A stretch of DNA of 64,000 nt from Flavilitoribacter nigricans DSM 23189 = NBRC 102662 (GCF_002646595.1 NZ_PDUD01000044.1:45598-109597); one strand, 5' to 3'. Shown: positions 37,240-47,358, counted from the stretch's first letter. Program-made: numbers and translations. The notes: a model not told the origin generated them from the letters alone.

Positions 37240-40200
37240 ATGCTCAGGTACTGGCTATTCTTATGCTTTCTATCCATCTGGGGCAGCCTGGATGCCCAAT
37301 TTACCTATCTGGCTGGAAAATTTCAGGACGAGATGGTAACAATGAACATCAAACAAAACAACTTTTGGGTAGGCGGCTTCGATGAGGATTCGCCCTATCG
37401 TTTTTTGTTTCAGGCGGCCGGTTTTGATGCTGATCGATCGGTCTTCATCATCCAGAAAACGGAAATGGCTAACTGGTATAAGATCTATCATGTCGCCTCC
37501 GGCCGTCTGGTAACGGTGATCTCTCCGACCGGCAACCCTTATCTCAGTCTGGAAGCGGATGCCGATTTTGACGACGAGCAGCAGCTGTTTCAGTTTATCC
37601 AGCAGGGGGCCACCGATTTCTACAAGATCCATTCCCGCTATAAACAGGGCGGAGTGGCTCTGGTCATTTCTATTGAAGACGACAATACCGACAACGGCAG
37701 TCCGATTATTCTGCTGAAAAACGACAATATCGGCGACGAATCCTACCAGAACTTTGAACTGGCGCTCGTCGAAGAAGATCAATTGACTAAACGAGCCATC
37801 CTGAACGATCAGAATATCATCGGTAAAGCCTACCAGATCTACAATAAACTGGACGAGCGTAAACTCGGTACGCTGAATGGCCTGCCCCAGTATTTCTCTT
37901 CGGCGGACAATGGTCCCCAGGCTACCTTCCTAATCGAAGATGGTTCGGATGACGGACAGTGGTGGACCGCAGACAAGCGCTGGTTTCACATCCGCAGCCT
38001 GGAAAACGGTCAATATCTGACGGTTACGGGTAGTACTTCCGGCAGTGCTGTCACCTTTGCCGATCTGGGGCCAAATCTGGACAATGCAGATCAGCAGTTC
38101 CGGCTTATCCCGGCCCCGTCCGGCTCGGGTTGGTACAAGCTGCGATCCCGCCTGGGCAATCTGGTGCTGGAGATGCATCCGGGCGGGCGACTCATCGTGA
38201 GTACGCCAACGGCCCTCCTGCCTACCAATACCCGGCAAAAGTTCGCTTTTCAACTGGACATTCCGGATGATCCGACCGTGCGCTACGCGGTGGTCGGAAA
38301 GCAGCATACGGATTTTCTGTCCGATAAAGGGATCTACGGTGAAGGGGAGGAATTGGTGGATATGAAACGTATCCGTCGCGCGGATCAATCCGTTTACTGG
38401 CGCTTTATCAACCAGGGTAACGGTTATTTCAAGATCCAGAATGCCCTTACCAATCAGTACATCGTGGCCACCGGCGGTCAGGGCCTGGGTGGTGATATCG
38501 ATGCCGTCCGTATGGAGTCCTCCATCGCTAATACCGGCGACTATGCCCTGTGGGAACTGATCCGGCGGAACGATCACTTTGTCTTCAAAAGCAAATACAC
38601 CGGCTATTTTCTGGGTACTCCGCCCGGTACGGAAAATATCAGTTTTCAGATCACCACCCAGGCCAATATTAAATGGTATCTGTACCGCGTTCTGCTGGAA
38701 GAGCCGGAAGGGGTGCCCACCGAAATGGATGAAATAGAAGAAAGTGCCCTGCCTGCTGGTTGCCTGCAAGCTTTCGGAACCTCCTTTAAGCGCGGACTGG
38801 CCGAACGTGTCGGATTGCCGGCTGAAGCGCAGTATTTTGATTTTATCCGCAATGCCCTCGGCTATCATTCCGAATTGACGGGTGACGAACTGGATAACTA
38901 TATCGCCCGCATCAATCTGAACAACCCGGATCACCGGGGCTACCTCGCGATAGCCGTTCGGCGCTATGTTTCGGAAGATCTGGCTTTTCGTAATCCGGCA
39001 GAGTGGTCCGCTGCTGATGTCGCAGCGGTCAATATTTATCAGAACCGGATACAAACTAACCGTCGAAATTATGCCGCCAAGCTAGATCAGTCGCTGGATG
39101 CTTTTTTACAGGTGGTGAATGAAGGGGATATTGCGACCCCCTCCGATCTCTTTTTTTATAATGATGCCAACGATTTTTTGTGGCCGTCCCAGTACAATTA
39201 CGACGAGCTGACCGAGGAGCAGGTCGTCCTGTACGGTAATTACATACAGGCGGGGGCTAATCTGGGACTGCGCAACCGTTTTGTATCAAAAGAAGCATCT
39301 GATGCCTTTGAATTGGCCGGGGGTATCGGAGCCAGTATTACAGCCGGGATGATCCTCCATAAAACGCCCATTTATTCGGCCATAAAGGCAGCAGTCGATG
39401 TCGCTGCAAAAGCCGGTTCTATTGCCAGCGCCACCACCGTTAAGATGATCAGTACCCTGGTCTCTACTTCCGCTTCGGTAATATCGGTCATCACCGTATC
39501 TATTGAGTTCGCGGTGATGCAGATCAAGGATGCGATCGATGTGAGAGAACTGGAAAAGGACGTGGAGACAACGGTTGATTGGGCGAATACGCCGGTCAAT
39601 ATCTATCAGATCATGACCGCCAATAATCTGGTGGATAAGTCCAAGCTGTTGGAAGATCTCGATTTTGTCATCGCTATGCCCGTCCCTAATACGCCCGTTC
39701 CGGTGATTGGTGGCAAAACCTTCACGGGCTATCTGCACAATAGCAACGACAACCAATTCACTGCGGCCAACTTCAGCATGAGTTGCCGCCCGCTCACCAT
39801 TCAACTCGATGCCGACGGGTTCGGTACTCTACCGCTGGACGATATAACCAGCTTCATCACCGTATACGGTTATCCCTGCAACGAAGCGGTAATTTACACT
39901 GCTTCTCAGTCGGAATTTGACTGTAGTGATGTAGGTATCCAAACCGTAACCGTTTACGCCGACAACCGCCTGGTCGATAAAGAATGTGCAGTGACGGTAA
40001 CGGTTGTCGACTTCGCCGCCCCGACGGCTCGCTGCAAACCGGCCACCGTGCTGCTGGATGGCAATGGCCGGGGCAATCTGGAAGTCGACCAGATCGATGA
40101 CAACTCCACCGATGATTGCGGCATTGTCAACCGCTGGGTCACCGGTCTGCCGGCCGGCGGGATCGATTGTGATGACTACGAACTAAGCGTTACCCTGCAC

Positions 40201-42510
40201 CTGAAAGATGCCGGAGATCGGGAATCCTCCTGTACCACTACCGTCACGGTGTTGGATGGTATCGATCCGGCGGCGGTTTGCCAACCGGCTACCGTCATCC
40301 TGGATGCCGACGGCCGGGGCCACCTTACTCCCGCTGAGGTCGATGGAGGTTCTTCGGATGCCTGTGGTATCAGTGCCTTTAGTCTGAGTGCCGAAAATTT
40401 CAGCTGTTTGGATACGGATGCTCCGCGCTATGTGGTCATGACCGTTGTGGATAATCGTGGGAACACCAGCAATTGTACCGCAACGGTTATGGTTAAAGAC
40501 AAAACCTTCCCGGTAGCTAAATGCCGGGATATTGCAGTAGTGCTCGGGCCGGATGATAAAACTACTATTCAGGCCGTTGATCTGGATAACGGCTCGTCCG
40601 ATGTCTGCGGTATCAGTCATCTGGCGGTCAACCAATCCATTTTCACCTGCGATGATCTGGGAGAAAATACGGTACGGCTAACCGTCATGGACAGGAGCAA
40701 TAATCTGGCGGTTTGCAACAGTACCGTTACCGTAGCAGAAAATACGCCACCGCAAGCTGATTGCCGGGCCTTGGAGGTATATATCGAACCCGACGGCACC
40801 TATACCCTGAGTCCGGATGATGTTGACGCGATCGGCGGCAACAGCACAGACAATTGCGGTATTGCAGCTTTGGACGTTATGCCCAGCCACTTTAGCGGCC
40901 TGGGACCCAATGCCGTTACCCTGACGGTAACGGACCTCGGCGGCAATAGTAGTGATTGCTCTACAAACGTGACCGTAATAAAACGGCCGACTACTCTGAC
41001 GTATACGGGAGAACAACGGGTGCAGTATTCGGATGCGGTACAGCTTCGCGCGCAATTGACGGATGATGTAAATGGTGCGGGAATTGGCGGTCAAACCGTT
41101 AATTTTACAATCGGTCAACAATCCGCTTCGGCGCTTACTGATGCCAACGGCCTGGCAGTTACCAGCCTGGTGATCACCCAGCCTCCTTCGGAATCCTGTG
41201 GGCGCGATCCGGTCTATGGCTATTCCGTAACGGCTGGTTATGCCGGTACGGAGGTTGTGTACGAACCGGATGCCGATGAGCATCTATCCTTTTTCATTGC
41301 ACCGGAGGACGCCCGCATTACTTATACCGGAGCCTTGTTTGTCTCCACCGCAAACGCCAAGAGCAGTTCAGCCGACCTGTTGCTGACGGCTACCATCCAG
41401 GATATCAGCCTCACGGCCGACGCCAACGGTGATGATCTGGCCGGAAATATAGGTTACACAACGGTCAACTTTATTGACCGGGACGGCAGCGTGATCAATC
41501 CTGCCCCTATTCCGGTACTGCCCGTTGATGCCGACGATCCGGGCGTTGGTGTTGCTGTTTATACCTGGGAGGGAGTAGATATCGGCAACAACGATTCCCG
41601 GCAATTTGTGGTCGGCGTGGAAGTTTGCGGTCATTACATCCGTAATACGCCCGAGGACGATGTGGTGATCACGGTATCCCGTCCGCTGGACGACTTTGTG
41701 ACGGGAGGTGGTTCTCTGCTCCTACAGCATTCTGCCGGACCTCTGGCCGGTGATGTGGGGTCCAGACAGCACTTCGGGTTCAATATCAAATTCAATAAAG
41801 CGGGGACGAATCTGATGGGGGATATCCGGGCGCTGATCCGGCGTACGGAGGCCAACGGCTTACGCGTTTACCAAATTAAAGGCAATAAAATGACTTCCCT
41901 GTCGACGGAAGCATCCAACGGAAGCGCTGTTTTCTACGGCAAAGCCAATGTAGAAGATGTAACAGATCCCAACAACCCGATTCCCGTTTTCGGCAACGGC
42001 GATTTCCAGGTAGTAATGACGGATAACGGCAACCCGGGTACACTGGACCTGCTCGGTCTGACCCTCTACGACAACAACGGCTTCCTGCGCTATTCCAGTC
42101 ACTGGACCGGTGCGGAGACGGCCCAACAATTGCTGGCAGCCGGCAATCTGGTCGTGCGCAACGGAAATAACAAGGGCATCGGACGCTCTCTGCCCGGCAC
42201 TTACGAACCTTCGGGATCCACTACCGTAAATAAGTCATCGGGTTTCCAGGCCAGGGCATTTCCCAATCCCTTCACCAATGAGGTGAACATTTACTTCAAC
42301 CTGCCCGTCGAAGGGTATACCACCGTTCGTATTTTTGATGCTTCCGGACGTCAGATTGAGGTATTGACGGAACAATTCCTGGAGTCAGGTGAACACCGGC
42401 TGAGCTGGAATGGTCGCCACGGGGAAGGTAATTCCTTACCGCCTGGTGTTTATCTGATCCGCCTGACCTCCGGCAGTTTAGTTTGGACCAACCGGCTGGT
42501 TCGGCAATAA
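37240..42510 (+). CDS. Large secreted multidomain protein: beta-trefoil-like, hydrophobic helical, HYR-like repeats, T9SS sorting domain
   Basis: 1756 residues. Signal peptide 1-20 (ends LDAQ). Residues about 25-490 contain three successive beta-trefoil (RICIN-like) segments with YKI/W-type repeats. About 500-845 is largely alpha-helical; residues about 687-767 are strikingly hydrophobic and Ala/Ser/Val/Ile-rich (GGIGASITAGMIL, SVISVITVSIEFAV). Five tandem HYR-like Ig repeats start at about 849, 932, 1014, 1095 and 1175 (C-x-P-x-TVxLDxxGxGxL ... DDCGI). An invasin-type Ig segment follows (about 1250-1340), and the last ~88 residues are a T9SS type A sorting domain (AFPNPFTNEVNIYF ... GVYLIRLTSG). 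Expected on the cell surface or released; role could be adhesion, glycan binding or, given the hydrophobic helices, membrane attack (inference). Confidence 0.88.
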   Translation: MLRYWLFLCFLSIWGSLDAQFTYLAGKFQDEMVTMNIKQNNFWVGGFDEDSPYRFLFQAAGFDADRSVFIIQKTEMANWYKIYHVASGRLVTVISPTGNPYLSLEADADFDDEQQLFQFIQQGATDFYKIHSRYKQGGVALVISIEDDNTDNGSPIILLKNDNIGDESYQNFELALVEEDQLTKRAILNDQNIIGKAYQIYNKLDERKLGTLNGLPQYFSSADNGPQATFLIEDGSDDGQWWTADKRWFHIRSLENGQYLTVTGSTSGSAVTFADLGPNLDNADQQFRLIPAPSGSGWYKLRSRLGNLVLEMHPGGRLIVSTPTALLPTNTRQKFAFQLDIPDDPTVRYAVVGKQHTDFLSDKGIYGEGEELVDMKRIRRADQSVYWRFINQGNGYFKIQNALTNQYIVATGGQGLGGDIDAVRMESSIANTGDYALWELIRRNDHFVFKSKYTGYFLGTPPGTENISFQITTQANIKWYLYRVLLEEPEGVPTEMDEIEESALPAGCLQAFGTSFKRGLAERVGLPAEAQYFDFIRNALGYHSELTGDELDNYIARINLNNPDHRGYLAIAVRRYVSEDLAFRNPAEWSAADVAAVNIYQNRIQTNRRNYAAKLDQSLDAFLQVVNEGDIATPSDLFFYNDANDFLWPSQYNYDELTEEQVVLYGNYIQAGANLGLRNRFVSKEASDAFELAGGIGASITAGMILHKTPIYSAIKAAVDVAAKAGSIASATTVKMISTLVSTSASVISVITVSIEFAVMQIKDAIDVRELEKDVETTVDWANTPVNIYQIMTANNLVDKSKLLEDLDFVIAMPVPNTPVPVIGGKTFTGYLHNSNDNQFTAANFSMSCRPLTIQLDADGFGTLPLDDITSFITVYGYPCNEAVIYTASQSEFDCSDVGIQTVTVYADNRLVDKECAVTVTVVDFAAPTARCKPATVLLDGNGRGNLEVDQIDDNSTDDCGIVNRWVTGLPAGGIDCDDYELSVTLHLKDAGDRESSCTTTVTVLDGIDPAAVCQPATVILDADGRGHLTPAEVDGGSSDACGISAFSLSAENFSCLDTDAPRYVVMTVVDNRGNTSNCTATVMVKDKTFPVAKCRDIAVVLGPDDKTTIQAVDLDNGSSDVCGISHLAVNQSIFTCDDLGENTVRLTVMDRSNNLAVCNSTVTVAENTPPQADCRALEVYIEPDGTYTLSPDDVDAIGGNSTDNCGIAALDVMPSHFSGLGPNAVTLTVTDLGGNSSDCSTNVTVIKRPTTLTYTGEQRVQYSDAVQLRAQLTDDVNGAGIGGQTVNFTIGQQSASALTDANGLAVTSLVITQPPSESCGRDPVYGYSVTAGYAGTEVVYEPDADEHLSFFIAPEDARITYTGALFVSTANAKSSSADLLLTATIQDISLTADANGDDLAGNIGYTTVNFIDRDGSVINPAPIPVLPVDADDPGVGVAVYTWEGVDIGNNDSRQFVVGVEVCGHYIRNTPEDDVVITVSRPLDDFVTGGGSLLLQHSAGPLAGDVGSRQHFGFNIKFNKAGTNLMGDIRALIRRTEANGLRVYQIKGNKMTSLSTEASNGSAVFYGKANVEDVTDPNNPIPVFGNGDFQVVMTDNGNPGTLDLLGLTLYDNNGFLRYSSHWTGAETAQQLLAAGNLVVRNGNNKGIGRSLPGTYEPSGSTTVNKSSGFQARAFPNPFTNEVNIYFNLPVEGYTTVRIFDASGRQIEVLTEQFLESGEHRLSWNGRHGEGNSLPPGVYLIRLTSGSLVWTNRLVRQ

Positions 42511-42518
42511 GCACTTTC

Positions 42519-42562
42519 AGAGACCGTTCCAAAATCCATCTTCTGGTTTTGGAACGGTCTCT
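42519..42562. terminator. Strong bidirectional terminator
   Basis: Perfect 16-bp stem: agagaccgttccaaaa (42519-42534) with ttttggaacggtctct (42547-42562), 12-nt loop. The aaaa/tttt ends give a U-tract on either strand. It sits exactly between the stops of the converging giant cargo gene and the TPR-kinase gene. Confidence 0.8.
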
Positions 42563-44415
42563 CATACCTCCAACCTTACGAAAAATCCATCCGGTTGCTG
42601 TTCGTAGTTCAACCGGCCGCCAATCCGCTCGGCCCGCAATTGCATACTGACCAGCCCGGACCCCGCCACCTTTTTGTGATGGATACCCTGCCCATTGTCT
42701 TTAATCGTCAAGTGGATCCGGTTGTCTCTCTGTTGAAGAGAAATGTCCACCGAAGTAGCATTGGAATGTTTGATCACATTGGTTACCGCCTCTTTGAAAA
42801 TGAGGTAAATATTTTGCCGGATCAGTGGCGGCAGGATGGCTTTGCGGTCAAAATGCTGATGCTCAAAGCGATAGGCAATATCCCGCGAGGTGAACATATC
42901 GTACGCAAAATCCTCCATCCGATCCAGCAGATCTCCCCCCTGATCGTTGCGGGCGTCAATGGCCCAGACCACATCGCGAATTTTGGTAATGGATTCCATC
43001 AGGATCTCGTTGCCTTTTTCAAAATATTGTCTGGATTGCTCATCATCCGTAACTTTCACCGCATTCATGATCATCGAAATGCGGGTAAGTGAGCTGCCGA
43101 CCTCATCGTGCAGATCACTGGAGATCTGACTCCGCATGTTTTGCATTTTCAATTGCTGTTCAAGCCGGTTTCGGTAGTAGTATAAGCCTCCAACCAGCAG
43201 CGCGATCAACAATAGGGCACCCAGCAGAATATTTCGGTTTAAGGAGGCGGCGATCCGTGCTTCCTGCACTTTCTGCTGTTCGGCCATCAGCCGGATCTCC
43301 TGTTCTTTTTTATCCGTTTCGTATTTGGTCTGGAGCTCGGCCAGCGTTTTGGAATGCTGTTCGTTCAGCGTGCTGTCTTTGTACGCCATCATACGGTCTG
43401 CCCAGAAAAAAGCCGACTCGTAATCCCGCAGGATGCGATAGGCCTCTTTGTAGTAGCCCATGACCAGGGTATACTCGTAGCGCAAGCTTTTTAACGATTC
43501 GAACCGCATGGCCTCATCCAGCAACGGCAGTGCTTCCCGTCGCACCCGTTCCGGATCCTCCAGGGTAATGATGGCGTACGCCAGGTACATAATGGCATTG
43601 AGCTTGGGTTGAAACCCACCGTTTTCGCGGGTATATTCGTAATAACGTTCGTAGTAAGGAATGGCTTTTTCTATTTCCTGCTTCAGCTCGTACACATTAC
43701 CGATCTTGGTGAGTGCGGCCATACTCTGTACCGTATCCCCCAACAGCAGGTATTGATCACTACTGATCGTGAACATCTCTACCGCCGTTTTGAAATTATG
43801 GGCTATTAAGTTGCCGATACCATTGATAAACCCGGCTTTAGCCAAGGCTAAATTTTGGCCGTAGGCGACGGCCAGTTCGTACATGCTGCTGGAGTTGTTA
43901 AGCACCGCGGCGGTATCGATGACGGTTACCGTTAGATAGGCGGCCGTCATCATCTGGTAGGATTCGATCATATTGAAGGTATCCTTGACTTCCAGAGCAG
44001 CCTGCAAACCCTTCTGTGCCAGTTCAAGCGCCCCGGTCGGATTTCCCTGATTCCGCAGGATCCGGGCCAGTTTAGGATAGAGCTCGGCGCTCCTGATCGT
44101 ATTTCCCCGGCCCTCTTCGTACTCCAGTTGCTGCTCCAGGATCGGCTTGGCCAGATCGTACTGGACCATCAGATAGAATTTCTCGCCGATCTGCCCGCGG
44201 TAATGTTGACGAAGGGTGTCGTCCTGCACGCTCTCTGTCTTTTCCAGCGCGAGTTGCAGTAAAGTGATGATGGAATCTCGCCTGGTTTCGGTATCCAGGC
44301 CGTTGGCAATTGATACTAAAGAGTCGATCGGTAAATCAGATAAATGCTTTTGAGCATTTGTAGTCCCAGGGATGACCAGGCATCCAATGGCCAGTAGCAG
44401 GGTCAGAAATTTCAT
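42562..44415 (-). CDS. TPR-containing sensor histidine kinase, HisKA_3 (NarX/DegS-like)
   Basis: 617 residues. Signal peptide about 1-21, periplasmic tetratricopeptide-type helical repeats about 30-360 (ARILRNQGNPTGALELAQKGL, IGNVYELKQEIEKAIPYYERYYEY), coiled coil about 355-395, TM helix about 397-415 (ILLGALLLIALLVGGLYYY), then the HisKA_3 H-box SSDLHDEVGSSLTRI with His436 and an HATPase domain with FKEAVTNVIKHS and IKDNGQG. It should phosphorylate the NarL-type regulator encoded upstream on the same strand (44923-45552); the usual short spacing between the two is here expanded to 507 bp by a MITE-like insertion. Confidence 0.94.
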   Translation of the reverse strand: MKFLTLLLAIGCLVIPGTTNAQKHLSDLPIDSLVSIANGLDTETRRDSIITLLQLALEKTESVQDDTLRQHYRGQIGEKFYLMVQYDLAKPILEQQLEYEEGRGNTIRSAELYPKLARILRNQGNPTGALELAQKGLQAALEVKDTFNMIESYQMMTAAYLTVTVIDTAAVLNNSSSMYELAVAYGQNLALAKAGFINGIGNLIAHNFKTAVEMFTISSDQYLLLGDTVQSMAALTKIGNVYELKQEIEKAIPYYERYYEYTRENGGFQPKLNAIMYLAYAIITLEDPERVRREALPLLDEAMRFESLKSLRYEYTLVMGYYKEAYRILRDYESAFFWADRMMAYKDSTLNEQHSKTLAELQTKYETDKKEQEIRLMAEQQKVQEARIAASLNRNILLGALLLIALLVGGLYYYRNRLEQQLKMQNMRSQISSDLHDEVGSSLTRISMIMNAVKVTDDEQSRQYFEKGNEILMESITKIRDVVWAIDARNDQGGDLLDRMEDFAYDMFTSRDIAYRFEHQHFDRKAILPPLIRQNIYLIFKEAVTNVIKHSNATSVDISLQQRDNRIHLTIKDNGQGIHHKKVAGSGLVSMQLRAERIGGRLNYEQQPDGFFVRLEV

Positions 44416-44674
44416 GTTACAACAATCGTGCTTGTGTAGGTTAATGAGCGACGGTGAGGCTTTATTTTATCAAGACTACGAACTGAAATATGCAGGGGCT
44501 ACAAGTATCCGATAGATAGCGGATCGAATTTCAGCTATCAACTGTACGCTCGAAACAATATTATCAAAAAGATCTGAAAATTTGGTATGCAAGGATTAGA
44601 ATTTTCCGTTTCGGAATAAGGCGCAGGGGGAATTACTCAAGCTGAATTTAAAACGTCCGGCACCCAGAGGGTAG

Positions 44675-44869
44675 AGTAGGGCTGTTCAGTTCTCAAATCA
44701 TTGAATATAAAAAATAGCAATTTCAATGGCAATAGCAATTTCAATAACTCAAAATCAGGCGAAAAGGTCAAAATCGGAGCAGAAAGCTGCCTTTTGCTTG
44801 CTATTGCTATTGTGCTTGACATTGTAATTGAAAAATTCGCATTGCGTTTTATAGAACTGAACAGCCCTG
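44675..44869. mobile_element. MITE-like element with 16-bp terminal inverted repeats and 10-bp direct repeats
   Basis: Terminal repeats agggctgttcagttct (44678-44693) and agaactgaacagccct (44853-44868) are perfect inverted copies. Outside them cagagggtag is repeated directly (44665-44674 and 44870-44879), as a target duplication would be. The inside is AT-rich, carries internal inverted arms (gcaatttcaatggcaatagc / gctattgctattg) and no gene. A decayed relative lies at 27045-27225. It separates the NarL-type regulator gene from its kinase gene. Confidence 0.7.
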
Positions 44870-44922
44870 CAGAGGGTAGGGGGATGCGCTGCGCACTTAA
44901 CTGGTCAGGCCCGGCAACCTGG

Positions 44923-45552
44923 TTACACTTCTCCCTTTAGTGATTTGGCGATGACTTCAGCTTTGGAGTTCACCTGTAACTTGCGATAGATGTTCTTCAC
45001 GTGATAGCCGGTCGTATTGACGGAAATCATCAACTTATCTGCAATGAGTTTATAGCTAAGTCCTTCTACCATGCACTGTACGATCTGCAGTTCGCGGGCA
45101 GTAAGTACCGTACTTCTTTGCTGTTCCGGCCGGAAATATTCCATGACTTTGCGGGCAATGGACGGTGACATGGCTCCTTCGCCCCGGTATACCTGCACAA
45201 TGCTTTCGCGTATTTTGGGTACCGGTGTGCTTTTTAGCAGATATCCACCGGCACCGGCACAGAGCGCTTTGAAGATCTTTTCGGAATCGTCATAGATGGT
45301 AAACATAATGATCTCAGCCGCGGGGAAAAGGTCTTTTAAATGCCGGATGGCTTCCAGCCCCGACATGCCGGGCAAACTGATATCCTGGAGGATCACGTCC
45401 GGTTTGCGGATTAATTTTGCCTGTTCCAGAAATGATTCCACGGACTCGGATGCCAGCAGAAAATCAAATTCGGGATCCTTTTTCAATTGTTCGGCAATAA
45501 ACTCCCGGATATATGGATCGTCTTCGATGTAAACGATTTTGATCAGTTCCAT
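44923..45552 (-). CDS. NarL/FixJ-family response regulator
   Basis: 209 residues. Receiver 1-120: E10-D11-D12, phosphoacceptor Asp57 in LQDISLPGMSG, Lys107 in GGYLLKSTP. LuxR-type helix-turn-helix about 145-205: LTARELQIVQCMVEGLSYKLIADKL and VNTTGYHVKNIYRKLQV. It is the natural partner of the HisKA_3 TPR kinase encoded 507 bp downstream. Upstream (45553 onward) is a gene-poor stretch that should hold its promoter. Confidence 0.94.
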   Translation of the reverse strand: MELIKIVYIEDDPYIREFIAEQLKKDPEFDFLLASESVESFLEQAKLIRKPDVILQDISLPGMSGLEAIRHLKDLFPAAEIIMFTIYDDSEKIFKALCAGAGGYLLKSTPVPKIRESIVQVYRGEGAMSPSIARKVMEYFRPEQQRSTVLTARELQIVQCMVEGLSYKLIADKLMISVNTTGYHVKNIYRKLQVNSKAEVIAKSLKGEV

Positions 45553-45927
45553 GCAGTAAATATTCTTCCCGTGTACGCAGAATTAGATGGATAGATCCGG
45601 CTTTTGCCGGCTAATCGCATGGTACGCAAGAATTATTTTGATAATAAACAGCTACGGCGGTTGTAACCTGAACTTCCCCGTACAAGGGGATCTGGAAACG
45701 CTGGACTTTTCAGGTATCTCGTCCGACCCGAAGTTTGCTCGTACCTCCAGGGTTTCAACTTGTGATCTTGGGACCCTTTCTCAGTGGTTGTCACCTTTGG
45801 GACAAGTCACCGACGACTAAAATTAGTACAAATACCCGTTAAAGTTTACTACATAAATAGGTGGTGGGAAGATGACTATTGAAGAAGAACGGCAATTCCC
45901 GCTGCCCTTAAGAAAGAAATGGCATGA
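45553..45927. other. Intergenic region, no gene recognised
   Basis: 375 bp between two leftward genes. A 77-codon frame at 45587-45820 lacks coding character. A small ccccgtacaagggg hairpin near 45677 is the only structure noted. Confidence 0.3.
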
Positions 45928-46326
45928 CTACTCAATCCCCTTCTTTTTGCCCTGCTTCGTAGCGGTAGAGGTGATCTGTACGTGAATGATCCCGCCGTCG
46001 CTGTAACATTTGAAATTATCGCCGGAATGAAAGGGGATCAATCTGGGACCATCGTTGCCGGAGCAGGTATAGAGGTAGCCGTTTTTCCAGGCGTTTTCGT
46101 AACTCGCGCAATCTCCTCCGGTTTTGTTGGCCGGTACACAAAGGTTTTTGTAGGTAGAGCCATCGATAACTAAAACGTTGGCCTTAAATACTTTGGGGTC
46201 CTTCATGTCAACTGATAGTTCACTTGAGGCCGCTTCCTGTTTGATCAGGTCTTTGCTCGGGGTGATCTGCGCCTGGGCTATTTGAAAGAGAGCAATCGCG
46301 AGTGTTGTAAATAGTAATTTTTTCAT
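45928..46326 (-). CDS. Small secreted protein of unknown function
   Basis: 132 residues from the ATG at 46326 (MKKLLF), which starts a clean signal peptide ending IAQAQ (about residue 20); the in-frame ATG at 46353 adds nine residues. The mature part has four cysteines (LCVPANKTGGDCASYENAW, YTCSGNDG, FKCYSDGG), likely two disulfides, and a basic tail (KQGKKKGIE). Not recognised as a named family. It lies 65 bp from the end of the methyltransferase gene side and is transcribed leftward on its own. Confidence 0.6.
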   Translation of the reverse strand: MKKLLFTTLAIALFQIAQAQITPSKDLIKQEAASSELSVDMKDPKVFKANVLVIDGSTYKNLCVPANKTGGDCASYENAWKNGYLYTCSGNDGPRLIPFHSGDNFKCYSDGGIIHVQITSTATKQGKKKGIE

Positions 46327-46391
46327 TTTAGGTGGTTTGGTCATTGATGTCAACTGAGATGATAAGGTAAAAATAATTATGGATTTCCATA

Positions 46392-47195
46392 CTACCGGAT
46401 TCCGTAGATCACTTTGTAGTGAAAATTCATATTGGCAGGGCTATCCTGGATTGCTGCTACTTCCTGTTGGAACGCAGTTACTCCAATCACCTCCTCGCTG
46501 AATCCCCGTTTGAGCAGAGCCTCCAGGCCACCCTGACTGAGTGCCAGTCCGATAAATTTTTCCTTGTGAAATGTTTCGCTTTTATGAAAATAGGCCGCTT
46601 TTACAAACCTGAATAGGCCGCTCTTTTTTACCTGTTCCAGGTGTTGGTCTTTATCCCATTTATGAGCTATCACTTCGTTTAGGGCCAGCGTCATCTCCTC
46701 AACTTTTTGGAAGAGTTTGCGGTAGGCTACCTCGTATTGGTAGTTAACGGATGGTGGCCAGGTGACGTCATAGATCACCAGTATTCCCTTATCGGCTAGT
46801 ATCCGGCCAATTTCCTGCAGTGTGGAAACGGGTTCCATCCAGTGGAAGGACTGTGAACAGGCAACTATCTCAACGGATCCAGCCGGTAATCCCGTATCAT
46901 TCGCAAACCCGGTACGGTAGGTTATTTTCCCCGAGCGGTTGTTTTTTTGGGCGATAGAGATCATGGCTTCACTCGGCTCAATACCGTAGATGGCGACGGC
47001 GTAGCCTTCCCAGATCCTGGTCGAAATTCCGGTGCCGCAACCCAGGTCCGCCACCCTGACCGTTTCCGGTTTTGGTGAATTCAGATAGGACAAGCCCTGG
47101 GAAATGATCTCGATAGGAGGGGAGGGCCGGAACTGATCGTATAAGTGAACGTATTGCTCTCCGGTAAATCTTGCTGCATTTAGTTGCTGATCCAT
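46392..47195 (-). CDS. Class I SAM-dependent methyltransferase
   Basis: 267 residues, cytoplasmic. Motif I VADLGCGTGIST (about 48-59), post-I YGIEPSEAMI, motif IV-like VEIVACSQSFHWM, and VIYDVTWPP. The N-terminal YVHLYDQFRPSPP is typical of the methyltransferase type-11/25 group that includes trans-aconitate and uncharacterised small-molecule methyltransferases. Substrate unknown. Divergent from the enolase-superfamily gene. Confidence 0.88.
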   Translation of the reverse strand: MDQQLNAARFTGEQYVHLYDQFRPSPPIEIISQGLSYLNSPKPETVRVADLGCGTGISTRIWEGYAVAIYGIEPSEAMISIAQKNNRSGKITYRTGFANDTGLPAGSVEIVACSQSFHWMEPVSTLQEIGRILADKGILVIYDVTWPPSVNYQYEVAYRKLFQKVEEMTLALNEVIAHKWDKDQHLEQVKKSGLFRFVKAAYFHKSETFHKEKFIGLALSQGGLEALLKRGFSEEVIGVTAFQQEVAAIQDSPANMNFHYKVIYGIR

Positions 47196-47358
47196 TGGTG
47201 ATGGTGTTTAGTGGGGGCAGGGCGTTATTACGGTTACTTACTTGCACGAATCGATCCGGCGAAGTTAAGTTTTGCTGCTTAAACTCAGCTTTCGCGGCAA
47301 AAACTTCAGGGGGACTGTGCCAAAATTGCGTTTTATGATCAGACTATCCCTTATCCAC

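Noticed and set aside
37930..39054. 374-codon frame antisense to the giant T9SS cargo gene
   Set aside because: Sense strand is a continuous 1756-codon frame with signal peptide and sorting domain; antisense has no motif.
31346..42510. Imm21-like protein and the giant secreted protein as a toxin-immunity pair
   Set aside because: They are 5 kb apart with four opposite-strand genes between, and the giant protein ends in a T9SS sorting domain rather than a toxin tip.
45587..45820. 77-codon frame in the gap upstream of the NarL regulator
   Set aside because: No signal, domain or neighbour support; probably promoter region.
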